Source: Muribaculaceae bacterium (GTDB lineage: Bacteria > Bacteroidota > Bacteroidia > Bacteroidales > Muribaculaceae). Taken from it: a stretch of DNA of 7,108 nt. Of this stretch, positions 1-6,103 are shown piece by piece. The notes under the pieces are model-generated. The model was not told the DNA's origin. It saw only the letters and a list, made by a program, of their open reading frames with translations, and did no database searches. Numbering within the stretch: the first letter of the stretch is position 1; each line of letters starts with the position of its first letter. Position numbers and translations under genes: made by a program. The stretch lies in contig JAICZO010000422.1 of NCBI GenBank assembly GCA_029057255.1, positions 1-7,108 of the forward strand, in the 5' to 3' direction.

Positions 1-209
1 ACAGCCTCGTGCGCAACCTCCAGGGCACAGCTGCAAATCTGGAGACTCTGACGGCAAGACTCAACAACCCCGAGTCGACAATCGGCCGCCTCACCGGTGA
101 CGACGACGAGCTTTACCGCAACATCAACGCCGCCGTCATGTCGCTCGACTCGCTGCTTGTCGATGTCAAGGAGAACCCCAAGCGCTACATCCACATCAAG
201 GTATTCTGA
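1..209 (+). CDS. MCE/MlaD-family protein, C-terminal fragment
   Basis: This is the 3' end of a gene that begins before the window; the frame is open from base 3 and stops with TGA at 207-209. The visible 68 or so residues form an amphipathic helical tail (LQGTAANLETLTARLNN) followed by STIGRLTGDDDELYRNIN and the ending NPKRYIHIKVF. A helical region closing with a 'DLKxNPKRYVHFSVF'-like motif is characteristic of Bacteroidota MlaD/MCE substrate-binding proteins, which are anchored in the inner membrane and carry phospholipid between membranes with an MlaE permease and MlaF ATPase. The MCE beta-barrel domain and N-terminal anchor lie outside the window, so the assignment rests on the tail alone. 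The permease and ATPase genes would be expected upstream. The gene ends at a strong terminator, so it is probably the last of its operon. The GTG at base 9 is internal, not a start. Confidence 0.8.
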   Translation, partial: SLVRNLQGTAANLETLTARLNNPESTIGRLTGDDDELYRNINAAVMSLDSLLVDVKENPKRYIHIKVF

Positions 210-234
210 TACTCCCTCTGATACGTAATAAACA

Positions 235-278
235 AGCCGTCGGCTCCTTCGCGTAAGAGAGCCGACGGCTGTTTTTTT
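235..278 (+). terminator. Intrinsic terminator after the MlaD-family gene
   Basis: A perfect 12-bp inverted repeat, AGCCGTCGGCTC (235-246) and GAGCCGACGGCT (259-270), encloses a 12-base loop and is followed by G and seven T (272-278). This is a textbook rho-independent terminator for the plus strand, 26 bp after the stop codon of the MlaD-family gene. On the minus strand the same stem is followed by TTGTTTATT, a weak T-rich tract, so it may also terminate transcription of the convergent alcohol dehydrogenase gene that ends at 292. Confidence 0.93.
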
Positions 279-291
279 ACATGTTGCGGAG

Positions 292-1497
292 TTACTCCAC
301 GGGCGCTTTGGCCTGCGGTAGCATAAGCTCGTATATCTGCCGTGTGTCGGCAGCGCTGAGGCGGTAGTATCCGCCAATGCTCTCGCCGTGGTTGGCATGC
401 AGGTGCCGCACGAGGGTGTCGATGTCGGGCTTGTCGATGCCGAGTCCGGCGAAGTCGAGAGGCATGCGCAGCACGGCGCTGAAAAAAGCGCGGAGTGAAG
501 CGACGGCCTCGATGGCTGCCGTGCGGTCGTCGCGCTCGTCGACACCGAAGACGCGGCGGCCGAGCTGTGCGACCTTCGACGGCTTGTGATGTGCCATGAA
601 CGACATCCATGCCGGTATCACCACGGCAAGGCCTGCGCCGTGCGCCACGTCGGGGTAGAGTGCGCTTATTTCATGCTCCATATAGTGCGATACCCAGTCC
701 TCGCGGCGTCCGCAGCCCACTATGCCGCAGTGCGCCAGAGAGCTTGCCCACTCGATGTTGGCCCGCGACTGGTAGTCGGTAGGGTCGGCGAGAGCCTTGG
801 GCGCCTCGTTGATGAGAGCCATAATAAGTCCCTCGGCGAGGCGGTCGGATACTTCCACCCGTGTCGTCACCGAGAAGTAGCGCTCGAAGATATGCGACAT
901 CATGTCGATGATGCCGACGGCAGTCTGCCAAGCCGAGAGTGTGACTGTCATCTCGGGATTCACCACGGCGAAGCGCGGCTTGAGTATACTGTCGGTGCGC
1001 AGGCTCAGTTTTTCGGGGCCGTCGTCGCCTTTGCGGGTTATCACGCAGCTGCCCGAGCTTTCGCTTCCCGAGCCGGGGACGGTTAGCACGACGCCTATGG
1101 GCAGGGCCTCGCGCAGCTGGGCCTTGCCGGTGAAGAAGTCCCAGAAGTCGCCCTGATAGCCTATTCCTGCGGCGATGGCCTTGGCAGTGTCTATCGCCGA
1201 GCCTCCGCCGACAGCGAGCAGCCCGTCGATATGTGCGGCACGACCGCGGCGTATGCCTTCGCGCACGAGGGTGTCATCGGGGTTAGGCTCTACGCCGCCG
1301 AGGTCGATGTGGTCGATGCCTATTGTATCGAGTGAGTTGGAGATACGAGAAATCAGTCCGTTCTTGACCGCATAGTTGCGGCCGTATACAATCATCACCC
1401 GTGTAGCTCCGGTGAGGAACATGAGCATGCCGACCTTCTCTTCGGCACCGCGGCCGAACTCGTATAAGGTTGGGGAGTAGTAAGTGAAATTTTCCAT
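292..1497 (-). CDS. Iron-containing alcohol dehydrogenase (butanol dehydrogenase/YqhD type)
   Basis: A 401-residue protein, the usual length for group III metal-dependent alcohol dehydrogenases, which reduce aldehydes to alcohols in the cytoplasm with NAD(P)H. The N-terminus (MENFTYYSPTLYEFGRGA) matches the opening strand of the butanol dehydrogenase branch. The dinucleotide-binding part carries GGGSAIDTAKAIA at about 97-109 and the family motif TVPGSGSESSG at about 139-149. The metal site is visible as Asp198 and His202 (GIIDMMSHIFERYF), His271 (SHYMEHEISALYP; His275 lies in the same motif) and His286 (DVAHGAGLAVVIPAW). The spacing between the last two histidines is about one residue longer than in FucO or YqhD. 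Nothing looks broken. Substrate cannot be read from sequence; NADPH-dependent reduction of medium-chain or reactive aldehydes is likely from the subfamily. It lies 91 bp after the YciO-like gene on the same strand, so it could be read through from that operon or have its own promoter. No Shine-Dalgarno is seen before the ATG. Confidence 0.93.
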   Translation of the reverse strand: MENFTYYSPTLYEFGRGAEEKVGMLMFLTGATRVMIVYGRNYAVKNGLISRISNSLDTIGIDHIDLGGVEPNPDDTLVREGIRRGRAAHIDGLLAVGGGSAIDTAKAIAAGIGYQGDFWDFFTGKAQLREALPIGVVLTVPGSGSESSGSCVITRKGDDGPEKLSLRTDSILKPRFAVVNPEMTVTLSAWQTAVGIIDMMSHIFERYFSVTTRVEVSDRLAEGLIMALINEAPKALADPTDYQSRANIEWASSLAHCGIVGCGRREDWVSHYMEHEISALYPDVAHGAGLAVVIPAWMSFMAHHKPSKVAQLGRRVFGVDERDDRTAAIEAVASLRAFFSAVLRMPLDFAGLGIDKPDIDTLVRHLHANHGESIGGYYRLSAADTRQIYELMLPQAKAPVE

Positions 1498-1588
1498 AAT
1501 ATGGTGAATGAGTGCTTGCGCTTATGTGAACAGAGGAGAGCGTGGAAGTATTTAATTACTTACTAAACACGGCAGAGGCTCAACTTGT
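1498..1588. promoter_or_regulatory. Intergenic gap with inverted repeats upstream of the alcohol dehydrogenase
   Basis: This AT-richer 91-bp gap separates the YciO-like gene from the alcohol dehydrogenase. It contains the short dyad AAGTA-tttaat-TACTT (1546-1561) and one arm, TGTGAACA (1525-1532), of an 8-bp inverted pair whose other arm, TGTTCACA (1586-1593), runs into the yciO stop codon. No T-run follows any stem on the minus strand, so I see no intrinsic terminator for the upstream operon. No convincing TAnnTTTG box is seen. A promoter for the dehydrogenase is plausible only because of the gap and its composition. Confidence 0.3.
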
Positions 1589-2218
1589 TCACAGCGAAAG
1601 CTCTCCGGCACCCTGACGGATTATTTCGGGCTCGGTGCTGTCGGTGAGGTCGACGATGGTCGACGGTATGCCGGCACAGCATCCGGCGTCGACGGCAAGC
1701 TCTATCTCGGAGAATCCGTCGAAATCAAGGGCTACGGAAGCGCCGTCGGCCTCCGATGCGTCGTAGTCGTCATCGGCGTCGGCGGGAACGGCCGACGATG
1801 TCATGACGGGGTGGCCGAGCTCTTCGGCAAGAGCTCGCGCGAAGTCGCAGTCGGGGATGCGCACGCCCACGCTGCGTCGGCCGCGGAATACCTTGGGCAG
1901 CGCCGTCGCCGACGGCAGCACGAAGGTGAAGGGGCCGGGCAGGCTGCGGCGCAGTATGGCGAAGGCGCGGTTGTCGATGCGCGCATAGTCGGCGGCCTGC
2001 GATATGTCGTGGCAGACTATTGATAGGTAGTTGCGCTCAGGGTTTATGCCCTTGATGCGGCACAGGCGCTCGACGGCGCGGCTGTTGAGGGCGTCGCAGC
2101 CCAGGGCATAGAGGGTGTCGGTAGGGTAGATGACGATGCCGCCCCGGCGGAGCACTTCCGCTGCCTCGGCCACGGCACGGCTGTCGGCGCCGCTGCCTCG
2201 GTTTTCAATTGTCTTCAT
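1589..2218 (-). CDS. yciO: YciO-like protein of the Sua5/YrdC/TsaC fold
   Basis: A 209-residue protein from the ATG at 2216-2218. The frame stays open to an ATG at 2263, but the extra 15 residues (MLRQPTSTSDTTASA) are not conserved-looking and would overlap the upstream gene by 59 bp instead of 14. The YrdC fold is clear: RRGGIVIYPTDTLYALGCDA (24-43), RLCRIKGINPERNYLSIVC (51-69), the LPGPFTFVLPS core (93-103), RRSVGVRIPDC (114-124), PVMTSSA (137-143) and the C-terminal IPSTIVDLTDSTEPEIIRQGAG (184-205). TsaC/Sua5 make threonylcarbamoyl-AMP for tRNA t6A37. The 'RIKGINPERNYLSIVC' stretch and the short length with no Sua5 domain resemble E. coli YciO more than TsaC, so the t6A role is uncertain. 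An acidic patch, ADADDDYDASEAD (146-158), sits where the fold has a variable loop. It overlaps the B3/B4-domain gene, which implies coupled translation. Confidence 0.88.
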   Translation of the reverse strand: MKTIENRGSGADSRAVAEAAEVLRRGGIVIYPTDTLYALGCDALNSRAVERLCRIKGINPERNYLSIVCHDISQAADYARIDNRAFAILRRSLPGPFTFVLPSATALPKVFRGRRSVGVRIPDCDFARALAEELGHPVMTSSAVPADADDDYDASEADGASVALDFDGFSEIELAVDAGCCAGIPSTIVDLTDSTEPEIIRQGAGELSL

Positions 2219-2894
2219 GGCAGATGCTGTAGTGTCGGACGTTGATGTCGGTTGCCGAAGCATACTCGACGAGCAGCTCGCGGGCGAGAGCCTCGACAGC
2301 GTCGGCCGGCATGTCGGGCTCGGTGCCGTACATGTTTATGGTCACGAGCAGGCGGCGTGTGGCCGGCGTGAGCTTGGTGCGCTCGACGTCGGATGTGGGT
2401 GTGCCGATGCCGCCTACAGCGTCGCGGTAGACGGGCAGCCCGGCGATGTTGAGCTCGCCGCGGCCTATGGCTTCGTAAGGCTCGCCCTCGGCGCCCACGC
2501 CGAGAGTGAGGGTGTTGCCTACTATCCTGTCGGCGTCGAAGCCTCCGATGGAGTGGCCTGTCATCATCGAGAGCAGGTTGATGAGGTCGATGGCCGAGAG
2601 CGTGCGGTACAGCTCGAGGCCGCGCACGGCACGTCGGCACAGAGCCTCGGCGCTGGGGCGGTAGCGGTTGGGATCCTTGCCGCATGCCTTGTATGCGCTG
2701 CGTGTGGCGTCGATGGCCGGGCGGTGGCGCACCTGCTCGATCGGAGTAGAGGCCTTGATGTCGTCGCGGCACCGGCATATGCGCTCCCACAGGCTGTCGG
2801 AAGTGGGGCTGTTGACGATGTCGGCTTCTATCTCTATCACATGGAGGCCGGGAGCGGCCGCCGCTATGTCTTTGTCGAAGAGTATGTCTTTCAT
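2205..2894 (-). CDS. Free-standing B3/B4-domain protein (PheRS beta editing-domain family)
   Basis: A 229-residue cytoplasmic protein consisting essentially of one B3/B4 domain, the module that in the phenylalanyl-tRNA synthetase beta chain hydrolyses mischarged Tyr-tRNA(Phe). Recognisable features are a central motif, YRPSAEALCRRAVRGLELYRTLSAIDLINLLSM (about 78-110), then SIGGFDADRI (115-124), GEPYEAIGRGELNIAGLPVYRD (137-158) and the signature GGIGTPTSDVERTKLT (161-176). No aminoacylation, anticodon-binding or membrane segment is present. Members of this stand-alone family (COG3382 type) are poorly characterised. A trans-editing or tRNA-binding role is inferred from the domain; I cannot map the editing residues with certainty without an alignment. 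The gene starts 20 bp after the sigma factor stop and its 3' end overlaps the YciO-like gene by 14 bp, so the two are probably co-translated. There is no Shine-Dalgarno before the ATG. Confidence 0.85.
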   Translation of the reverse strand: MKDILFDKDIAAAAPGLHVIEIEADIVNSPTSDSLWERICRCRDDIKASTPIEQVRHRPAIDATRSAYKACGKDPNRYRPSAEALCRRAVRGLELYRTLSAIDLINLLSMMTGHSIGGFDADRIVGNTLTLGVGAEGEPYEAIGRGELNIAGLPVYRDAVGGIGTPTSDVERTKLTPATRRLLVTINMYGTEPDMPADAVEALARELLVEYASATDINVRHYSICHEDN

Positions 2895-2914
2895 CCGTTG
2901 TCGGTATTAGGGGT

Positions 2915-3415
2915 CTAAAGGAATGGCAGGAAGAAAACGCGGCCGCCGTGAGCCTCGATGGCTTCGCGCAGACGGCTGAAAGCCTTCGCCACGAGGTTCT
3001 CGACTGTCCGCTGCGAGATGCCGAGCTCCTCGGCGATGTCGGCGTAGCGCATGCCGTCGCGCTTGCTCATCAGGAATACCTGGCGGCACCGCTCGGGCAG
3101 GCGGTCGATCTGTCGCCACAGGGCGGCGTCGCGCTCCGACGTGTCGATGTCTTCGTCGGCTACGGCCTCGCCCATATCGTCGATGCAGACAAAGACCTTG
3201 TCGGTGCGCGCCAGGGCGGTGTTGCGCACGATGCGGTATATGTAGGCTTTGAACGACTCCGGCTCGCGACCGTTGTCGATCTGCTCCCATGCTCTGACAA
3301 AGGCTTCCTGAACGATATCCTCGGCCTCGTCGACCGAGCCGCAGAGCCTGAGGGCGTACATACCCAAGGGCATGTACATCTGTCGGTAGTATCGTTCGAA
3401 TTCGGCCTTCGTCAT
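2915..3415 (-). CDS. ECF-type RNA polymerase sigma factor
   Basis: A 166-residue sigma-70 family protein with only regions 2 and 4, the ECF architecture. Region 2 covers about 5-73 and includes GSVDEAEDIVQEAFVRAWEQ (26-45) and FKAYIYRIVRNTALAR (55-70), the core-binding and -10 recognition helices. An acidic linker (about 77-97) follows, then region 4 (about 98-152) with LPERCRQVFLMSKRDGMRYADIAEELGISQRTVENLVAKAF, where the last part is the helix-turn-helix reading the -35 element. The protein ends in a short hydrophobic tail, RVFFLPFL. The start ATG lies 7 bp after the lon stop and has no Shine-Dalgarno, so translation is probably coupled to lon. Bacteroidota ECF factors are often next to a FecR-like anti-sigma gene and a SusC/SusD pair; none is here, and the next gene is a B3/B4-domain protein. 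How its activity is controlled is therefore open, and its regulon cannot be deduced from the window. Confidence 0.93.
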   Translation of the reverse strand: MTKAEFERYYRQMYMPLGMYALRLCGSVDEAEDIVQEAFVRAWEQIDNGREPESFKAYIYRIVRNTALARTDKVFVCIDDMGEAVADEDIDTSERDAALWRQIDRLPERCRQVFLMSKRDGMRYADIAEELGISQRTVENLVAKAFSRLREAIEAHGGRVFFLPFL

Positions 3416-3422
3416 CGCGGGT

Positions 3423-5846
3423 CTACAGCTCTACGGGGTTGGCCACCGGCTCGTCGGTGATGGCGAGCTTCAGAACGTCGGACACAGTGTCGACGTAGTG
3501 GAAGTTCAGCCCGTCGGAGTATTGCGGCGGCATGTCGTCGATGTCGCGTCGGTTGTCCTTCGACATCACGATGTCGGTTATCCCGGCGCGTTTGGCAGCG
3601 AGAATCTTCTCGCGTATGCCGCCCACGGGCAGCACCTTGCCTCGGAGTGTAATCTCGCCTGTCATGGCCATGCGCGGAGCCACACGCCGCTGCAGAAAGG
3701 TCGACACTATCGAGGTGGCGATGGTTATGCCGGCCGACGGGCCGTCTTTGGGCACGGCGCCTTCGGGGAAGTGGACGTGCAGCGAGTACTTTGTAAACAG
3801 CGCGGGGTCGATGCCAAGCTCCGGCGCGTGCGAGCGCACCCACTGGTAGGCTATGGTGGCTGACTCTTTCATCACGTCGCCGAGCTTGCCGGTGAGGGTG
3901 AGGGTAGGCTGGGGCGATGCAGACAGCGATGACTCTGCCAGCAGAATCTCGCCGCCCACTTCGGTCCATGCCAGGCCGGTGACGACACCTGCAATCTCGT
4001 TGCCTTCGTAGAGGTCGTGGCGGTTGGGAGCCAGGCCAAGCAGACCGTAAAGGTCCGAAGCTTCGACCGGAGCGGGGAACGCTTTGCCCTGCATCTTGTA
4101 GAGGACGGCCTTGCGGGCTATTGCGGCGAGGCGCTTCTCGAGATGACGCACGCCGCTCTCGGCGGTGTAGTCGCTGATGATGTGCCTGAGGGCGTCGTCG
4201 CTTATCTGAAGTTCTTCGGGCTGCAGACGGTCGGTCTCGAGGAGGCGGGGTATGAGATGGCGGCGTGCTATCTCTATCTTCTCCTCGAGCAGATAGCCGC
4301 TGATGTCGATGATTTCCATACGGTCGAGGAGCGGCCGCGCTATTGTCGACAGTGTGTTTGCCGTGGCGATAAAGAGGACATCCGACAGGTCGAAGTCCAC
4401 ATCTATATAATTGTCGTGGAAGTGGCAGTTCTGCTCGGGGTCGAGTACTTCGAGGAGCGCTGCCGCGGGGTCGCCCTTGTAGTCGTTGCCTATTTTGTCG
4501 AGCTCGTCGAGCAGGAGCACGGGGTTCTTGACGCCGGCGCGCTTGATGGCGTCGATGATGCGTCCGGGCATGGCGCCTATGTATGTGCGTCGGTGGCCGC
4601 GTATCTCGGCCTCGTCGTGGAGTCCGCCGAAGGATACGCGCTCGTACTTGCGGCCGAGAGCCCGCGCCACTGATTTGCCGATCGAAGTCTTGCCGACACC
4701 CGGGGCGCCCACAAGACAGATGATGGGCGCGCGGCCGTCGGGGTTGTGCAGCAGCATGGCGAGCTGCTCGACGATGCGCTCTTTCACTTTCTCGAGTCCG
4801 TAGTGGTCAGCCTCGAGAATCTCTGTCGCCGAGTCGAGAGTGGCGTCCGAAACGGTAGTCTTGTTCCAGGGCAGCGAAACGAGAGTGTCGAGATAGCTGT
4901 ACAGTACCGAGTAGTCGGGCGACGACGGGTTGTAGCGGCGCAGCTTCTCTATCTCCTTGTTGAAGAGAGTGTATACCTTCTCGGGCATTCCCGCTTTCGA
5001 TGCGCGCTCGAGCAGTTCGTCGGCTTCGTCGCCGTCGCCGTAGAGAGTCTCGCGGATTGCCTCCATCTGCTGCTGGAGGAATGCGTTCTTCTGATTCTCC
5101 TCCATCGAGCGGTGTGCGCGCTTCATGATGTCGCGTGTCACGCGCATGCGCTCGTCGAAGACGTTCAGCTCGCCGAGGAGCGCCACGGCACGGTCGCTCA
5201 GGCGCGTCTTCGACAGCATGTTGTTCTTCAGGCGCGTGTCGGCGGGCAGGTTGGTGCAGAGGAAGTTGACGAGCATCTCGTTGTCCTTCATCTGCTTAAT
5301 GGCCGGCAGCATGCCGTTGGGGTCGGAGTCGGCCAATGCCCGCGATGCCACTTCGCGTATCTGCTCGCAAGCAAGCTCGAGCTCGAACGACGACGACTCG
5401 GTGTCGTCGGGGATGAATTTCACCCTTGCGGCGAGCGCTCCGGCCTCGGGAGCCTGCGCGCTGCGGCCGAGTATGCGGAATTTCCCGCGGGCGCGCACCA
5501 GCGCCGAGTGGGTGCCGTCGGGGCGCTCGAAGATGTTGAGTACATCCGCCGCCACACCATATTTATATAGGCCGGTGGTTATGGCCGGCGATTCTTCGTC
5601 GGGATTGATCTGGCATACTATACCCACAGGTGTCGCTGTCTCCGAGGCGAAGCGCGCCAGAGAGAGTGAAGTCTCGCGTCCAAGCTCGAAGCTGATTGTG
5701 AGTCCGGGGAACAAGACAAGGTTGCGCGTGGGTAGTATGAGCATGTGGTCGGCGTCAGGCTCGCGGTCAAACCGGGCAAGGTCTATTTCTATCCTCTGTA
5801 TGCCGGCATCGAGAGTGTCGCCGCTTTTATTGTCGTGATTGTCCAT
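3423..5846 (-). CDS. lon: ATP-dependent endopeptidase Lon
   Basis: An 807-residue, full-length bacterial (LonA) protease that degrades misfolded and selected regulatory proteins in the cytoplasm as a ring hexamer. The N-terminal substrate-binding domain (from MLILPTRNLVLFPGLTISFELGR, about 35-57) is followed by helical and coiled-coil segments up to about 345. The AAA+ module has Walker A GAPGVGKT (380-387), Walker B VLLLDELDK (443-451) and the sensor region FIATANTLS (492-500), with the arginine-containing PLLDRMEII (505-513). The protease domain has the Ser-Lys dyad: Ser704 in KDGPSAGI and Lys747 in LPVGGIREKILAAKRAG. The 43-residue spacing equals that of E. coli Lon (Ser679/Lys722). All key residues are present. 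The start ATG (5844-5846) is the first in frame, with an AT-rich leader, no Shine-Dalgarno and a small hairpin 12 bp upstream. It leads the cluster lon-sigma-B3/B4-yciO and is divergent from fusA2. Confidence 0.98.
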   Translation of the reverse strand: MDNHDNKSGDTLDAGIQRIEIDLARFDREPDADHMLILPTRNLVLFPGLTISFELGRETSLSLARFASETATPVGIVCQINPDEESPAITTGLYKYGVAADVLNIFERPDGTHSALVRARGKFRILGRSAQAPEAGALAARVKFIPDDTESSSFELELACEQIREVASRALADSDPNGMLPAIKQMKDNEMLVNFLCTNLPADTRLKNNMLSKTRLSDRAVALLGELNVFDERMRVTRDIMKRAHRSMEENQKNAFLQQQMEAIRETLYGDGDEADELLERASKAGMPEKVYTLFNKEIEKLRRYNPSSPDYSVLYSYLDTLVSLPWNKTTVSDATLDSATEILEADHYGLEKVKERIVEQLAMLLHNPDGRAPIICLVGAPGVGKTSIGKSVARALGRKYERVSFGGLHDEAEIRGHRRTYIGAMPGRIIDAIKRAGVKNPVLLLDELDKIGNDYKGDPAAALLEVLDPEQNCHFHDNYIDVDFDLSDVLFIATANTLSTIARPLLDRMEIIDISGYLLEEKIEIARRHLIPRLLETDRLQPEELQISDDALRHIISDYTAESGVRHLEKRLAAIARKAVLYKMQGKAFPAPVEASDLYGLLGLAPNRHDLYEGNEIAGVVTGLAWTEVGGEILLAESSLSASPQPTLTLTGKLGDVMKESATIAYQWVRSHAPELGIDPALFTKYSLHVHFPEGAVPKDGPSAGITIATSIVSTFLQRRVAPRMAMTGEITLRGKVLPVGGIREKILAAKRAGITDIVMSKDNRRDIDDMPPQYSDGLNFHYVDTVSDVLKLAITDEPVANPVEL

Positions 5847-5858
5847 ATTGTATTCTGA

Positions 5859-5878
5859 GTTATGCTATAGCTCATAAC
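5859..5878 (-). promoter_or_regulatory. Small hairpin in the lon leader
   Basis: On the minus strand GTTATG (5878-5873) and CATAAC (5864-5859) form a perfect 6-bp inverted repeat with an 8-base loop. An overlapping 8-bp palindrome, GCTATAGC (5864-5871), is offset by one base. The element ends 12 bases before the lon start codon, so in mRNA it could affect ribosome access or message stability, or as DNA it could be a protein-binding dyad. The stem is short and AU-rich, so it would be only marginally stable. Confidence 0.35.
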
Positions 5879-5889
5879 AAAATTGAGGC

Positions 5890-5897
5890 CAAAATTA
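5890..5897 (-). promoter_or_regulatory. Candidate lon promoter -7 element
   Basis: Reading the minus strand, TAATTTTG is a perfect match to the Bacteroidota -7 consensus TAnnTTTG. It lies about 43 bp upstream of the lon start codon, giving a short leader. The expected -33 TTTG/TTG motif about 19 bp further upstream is not recognisable (CCTG there), so the promoter is either weak or helped by an activator. It may drive the whole lon-sigma-B3/B4-yciO cluster. Confidence 0.5.
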
Positions 5898-5989
5898 CTA
5901 AAAAAAGCCCGAACAGCAGGCATCGACATAATAAAATCTGTTAAATGCCGCCTGTAACCTTATAAGAGCGGTGCGTTTGTCGGTTTTAT

Positions 5990-6010
5990 GTTGTGAAACA
6001 TATTCACGAC
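5990..6010. promoter_or_regulatory. 21-bp dyad, candidate operator between lon and fusA2
   Basis: The core is GTGAA-N5-TTCAC (5993-6007), a perfect inverted repeat. Outer pairs G5990/C6010 and T5991/A6009 also match, with one mismatch at 5992/6008, so seven of eight arm positions pair. The centre is base 6000. Half-sites containing TGTGA resemble those of CRP/FNR-family regulators, though the standard CRP spacing is not met exactly. It sits just upstream of the candidate fusA2 -33 element. In Bacteroides thetaiotaomicron fusA2 is reported to be activated by the CRP-family regulator Cur; linking this dyad to such a protein is inference. Confidence 0.45.
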
Positions 6011-6011
6011 G

Positions 6012-6043
6012 TTGTTGTTTTTAAAAAATAATGTCTAAATTGC
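6012..6043 (+). promoter_or_regulatory. Candidate fusA2 promoter
   Basis: TTGTTG (6012-6017) could serve as a -33 element and TAAATTGC (6036-6043) as a degenerate -7 element (consensus TAnnTTTG; the two last positions differ). The spacing between them is 18 bp, within the usual Bacteroidota range. Transcription would start near 6050 and leave a leader of about 55 bases. The imperfect -7 box next to an upstream dyad would fit an activated promoter. Placement is by eye. Confidence 0.35.
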
Positions 6044-6103
6044 AACCCGAAAACTAAAACACCCTGAAACTTCTCAATTGAAAAACTACAACATACTGAT
6101 AGC

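Noticed and set aside
2219..2263. Upstream ATG giving a 224-residue YciO-like protein
   Set aside because: The added residues do not look like part of the fold and would extend the overlap with the upstream gene to 59 bp. The ATG at 2218 fits the family start, although experimental confirmation is lacking.
2130..2918. A 262-codon plus-strand open frame across the yciO and B3/B4 genes
   Set aside because: It spans the junction of two well-supported minus-strand genes and its translation matches no family; it is a GC-rich shadow frame.
4746..5570. A 274-codon plus-strand open frame opposite lon
   Set aside because: It lies wholly within the lon protein-coding sequence on the other strand, shows repetitive low-complexity composition and no motif.
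5959..5966. CTTATAAG palindrome in the divergent region
   Set aside because: An 8-bp AT-rich palindrome is expected by chance in such sequence and it does not fit a recognisable promoter or operator position.
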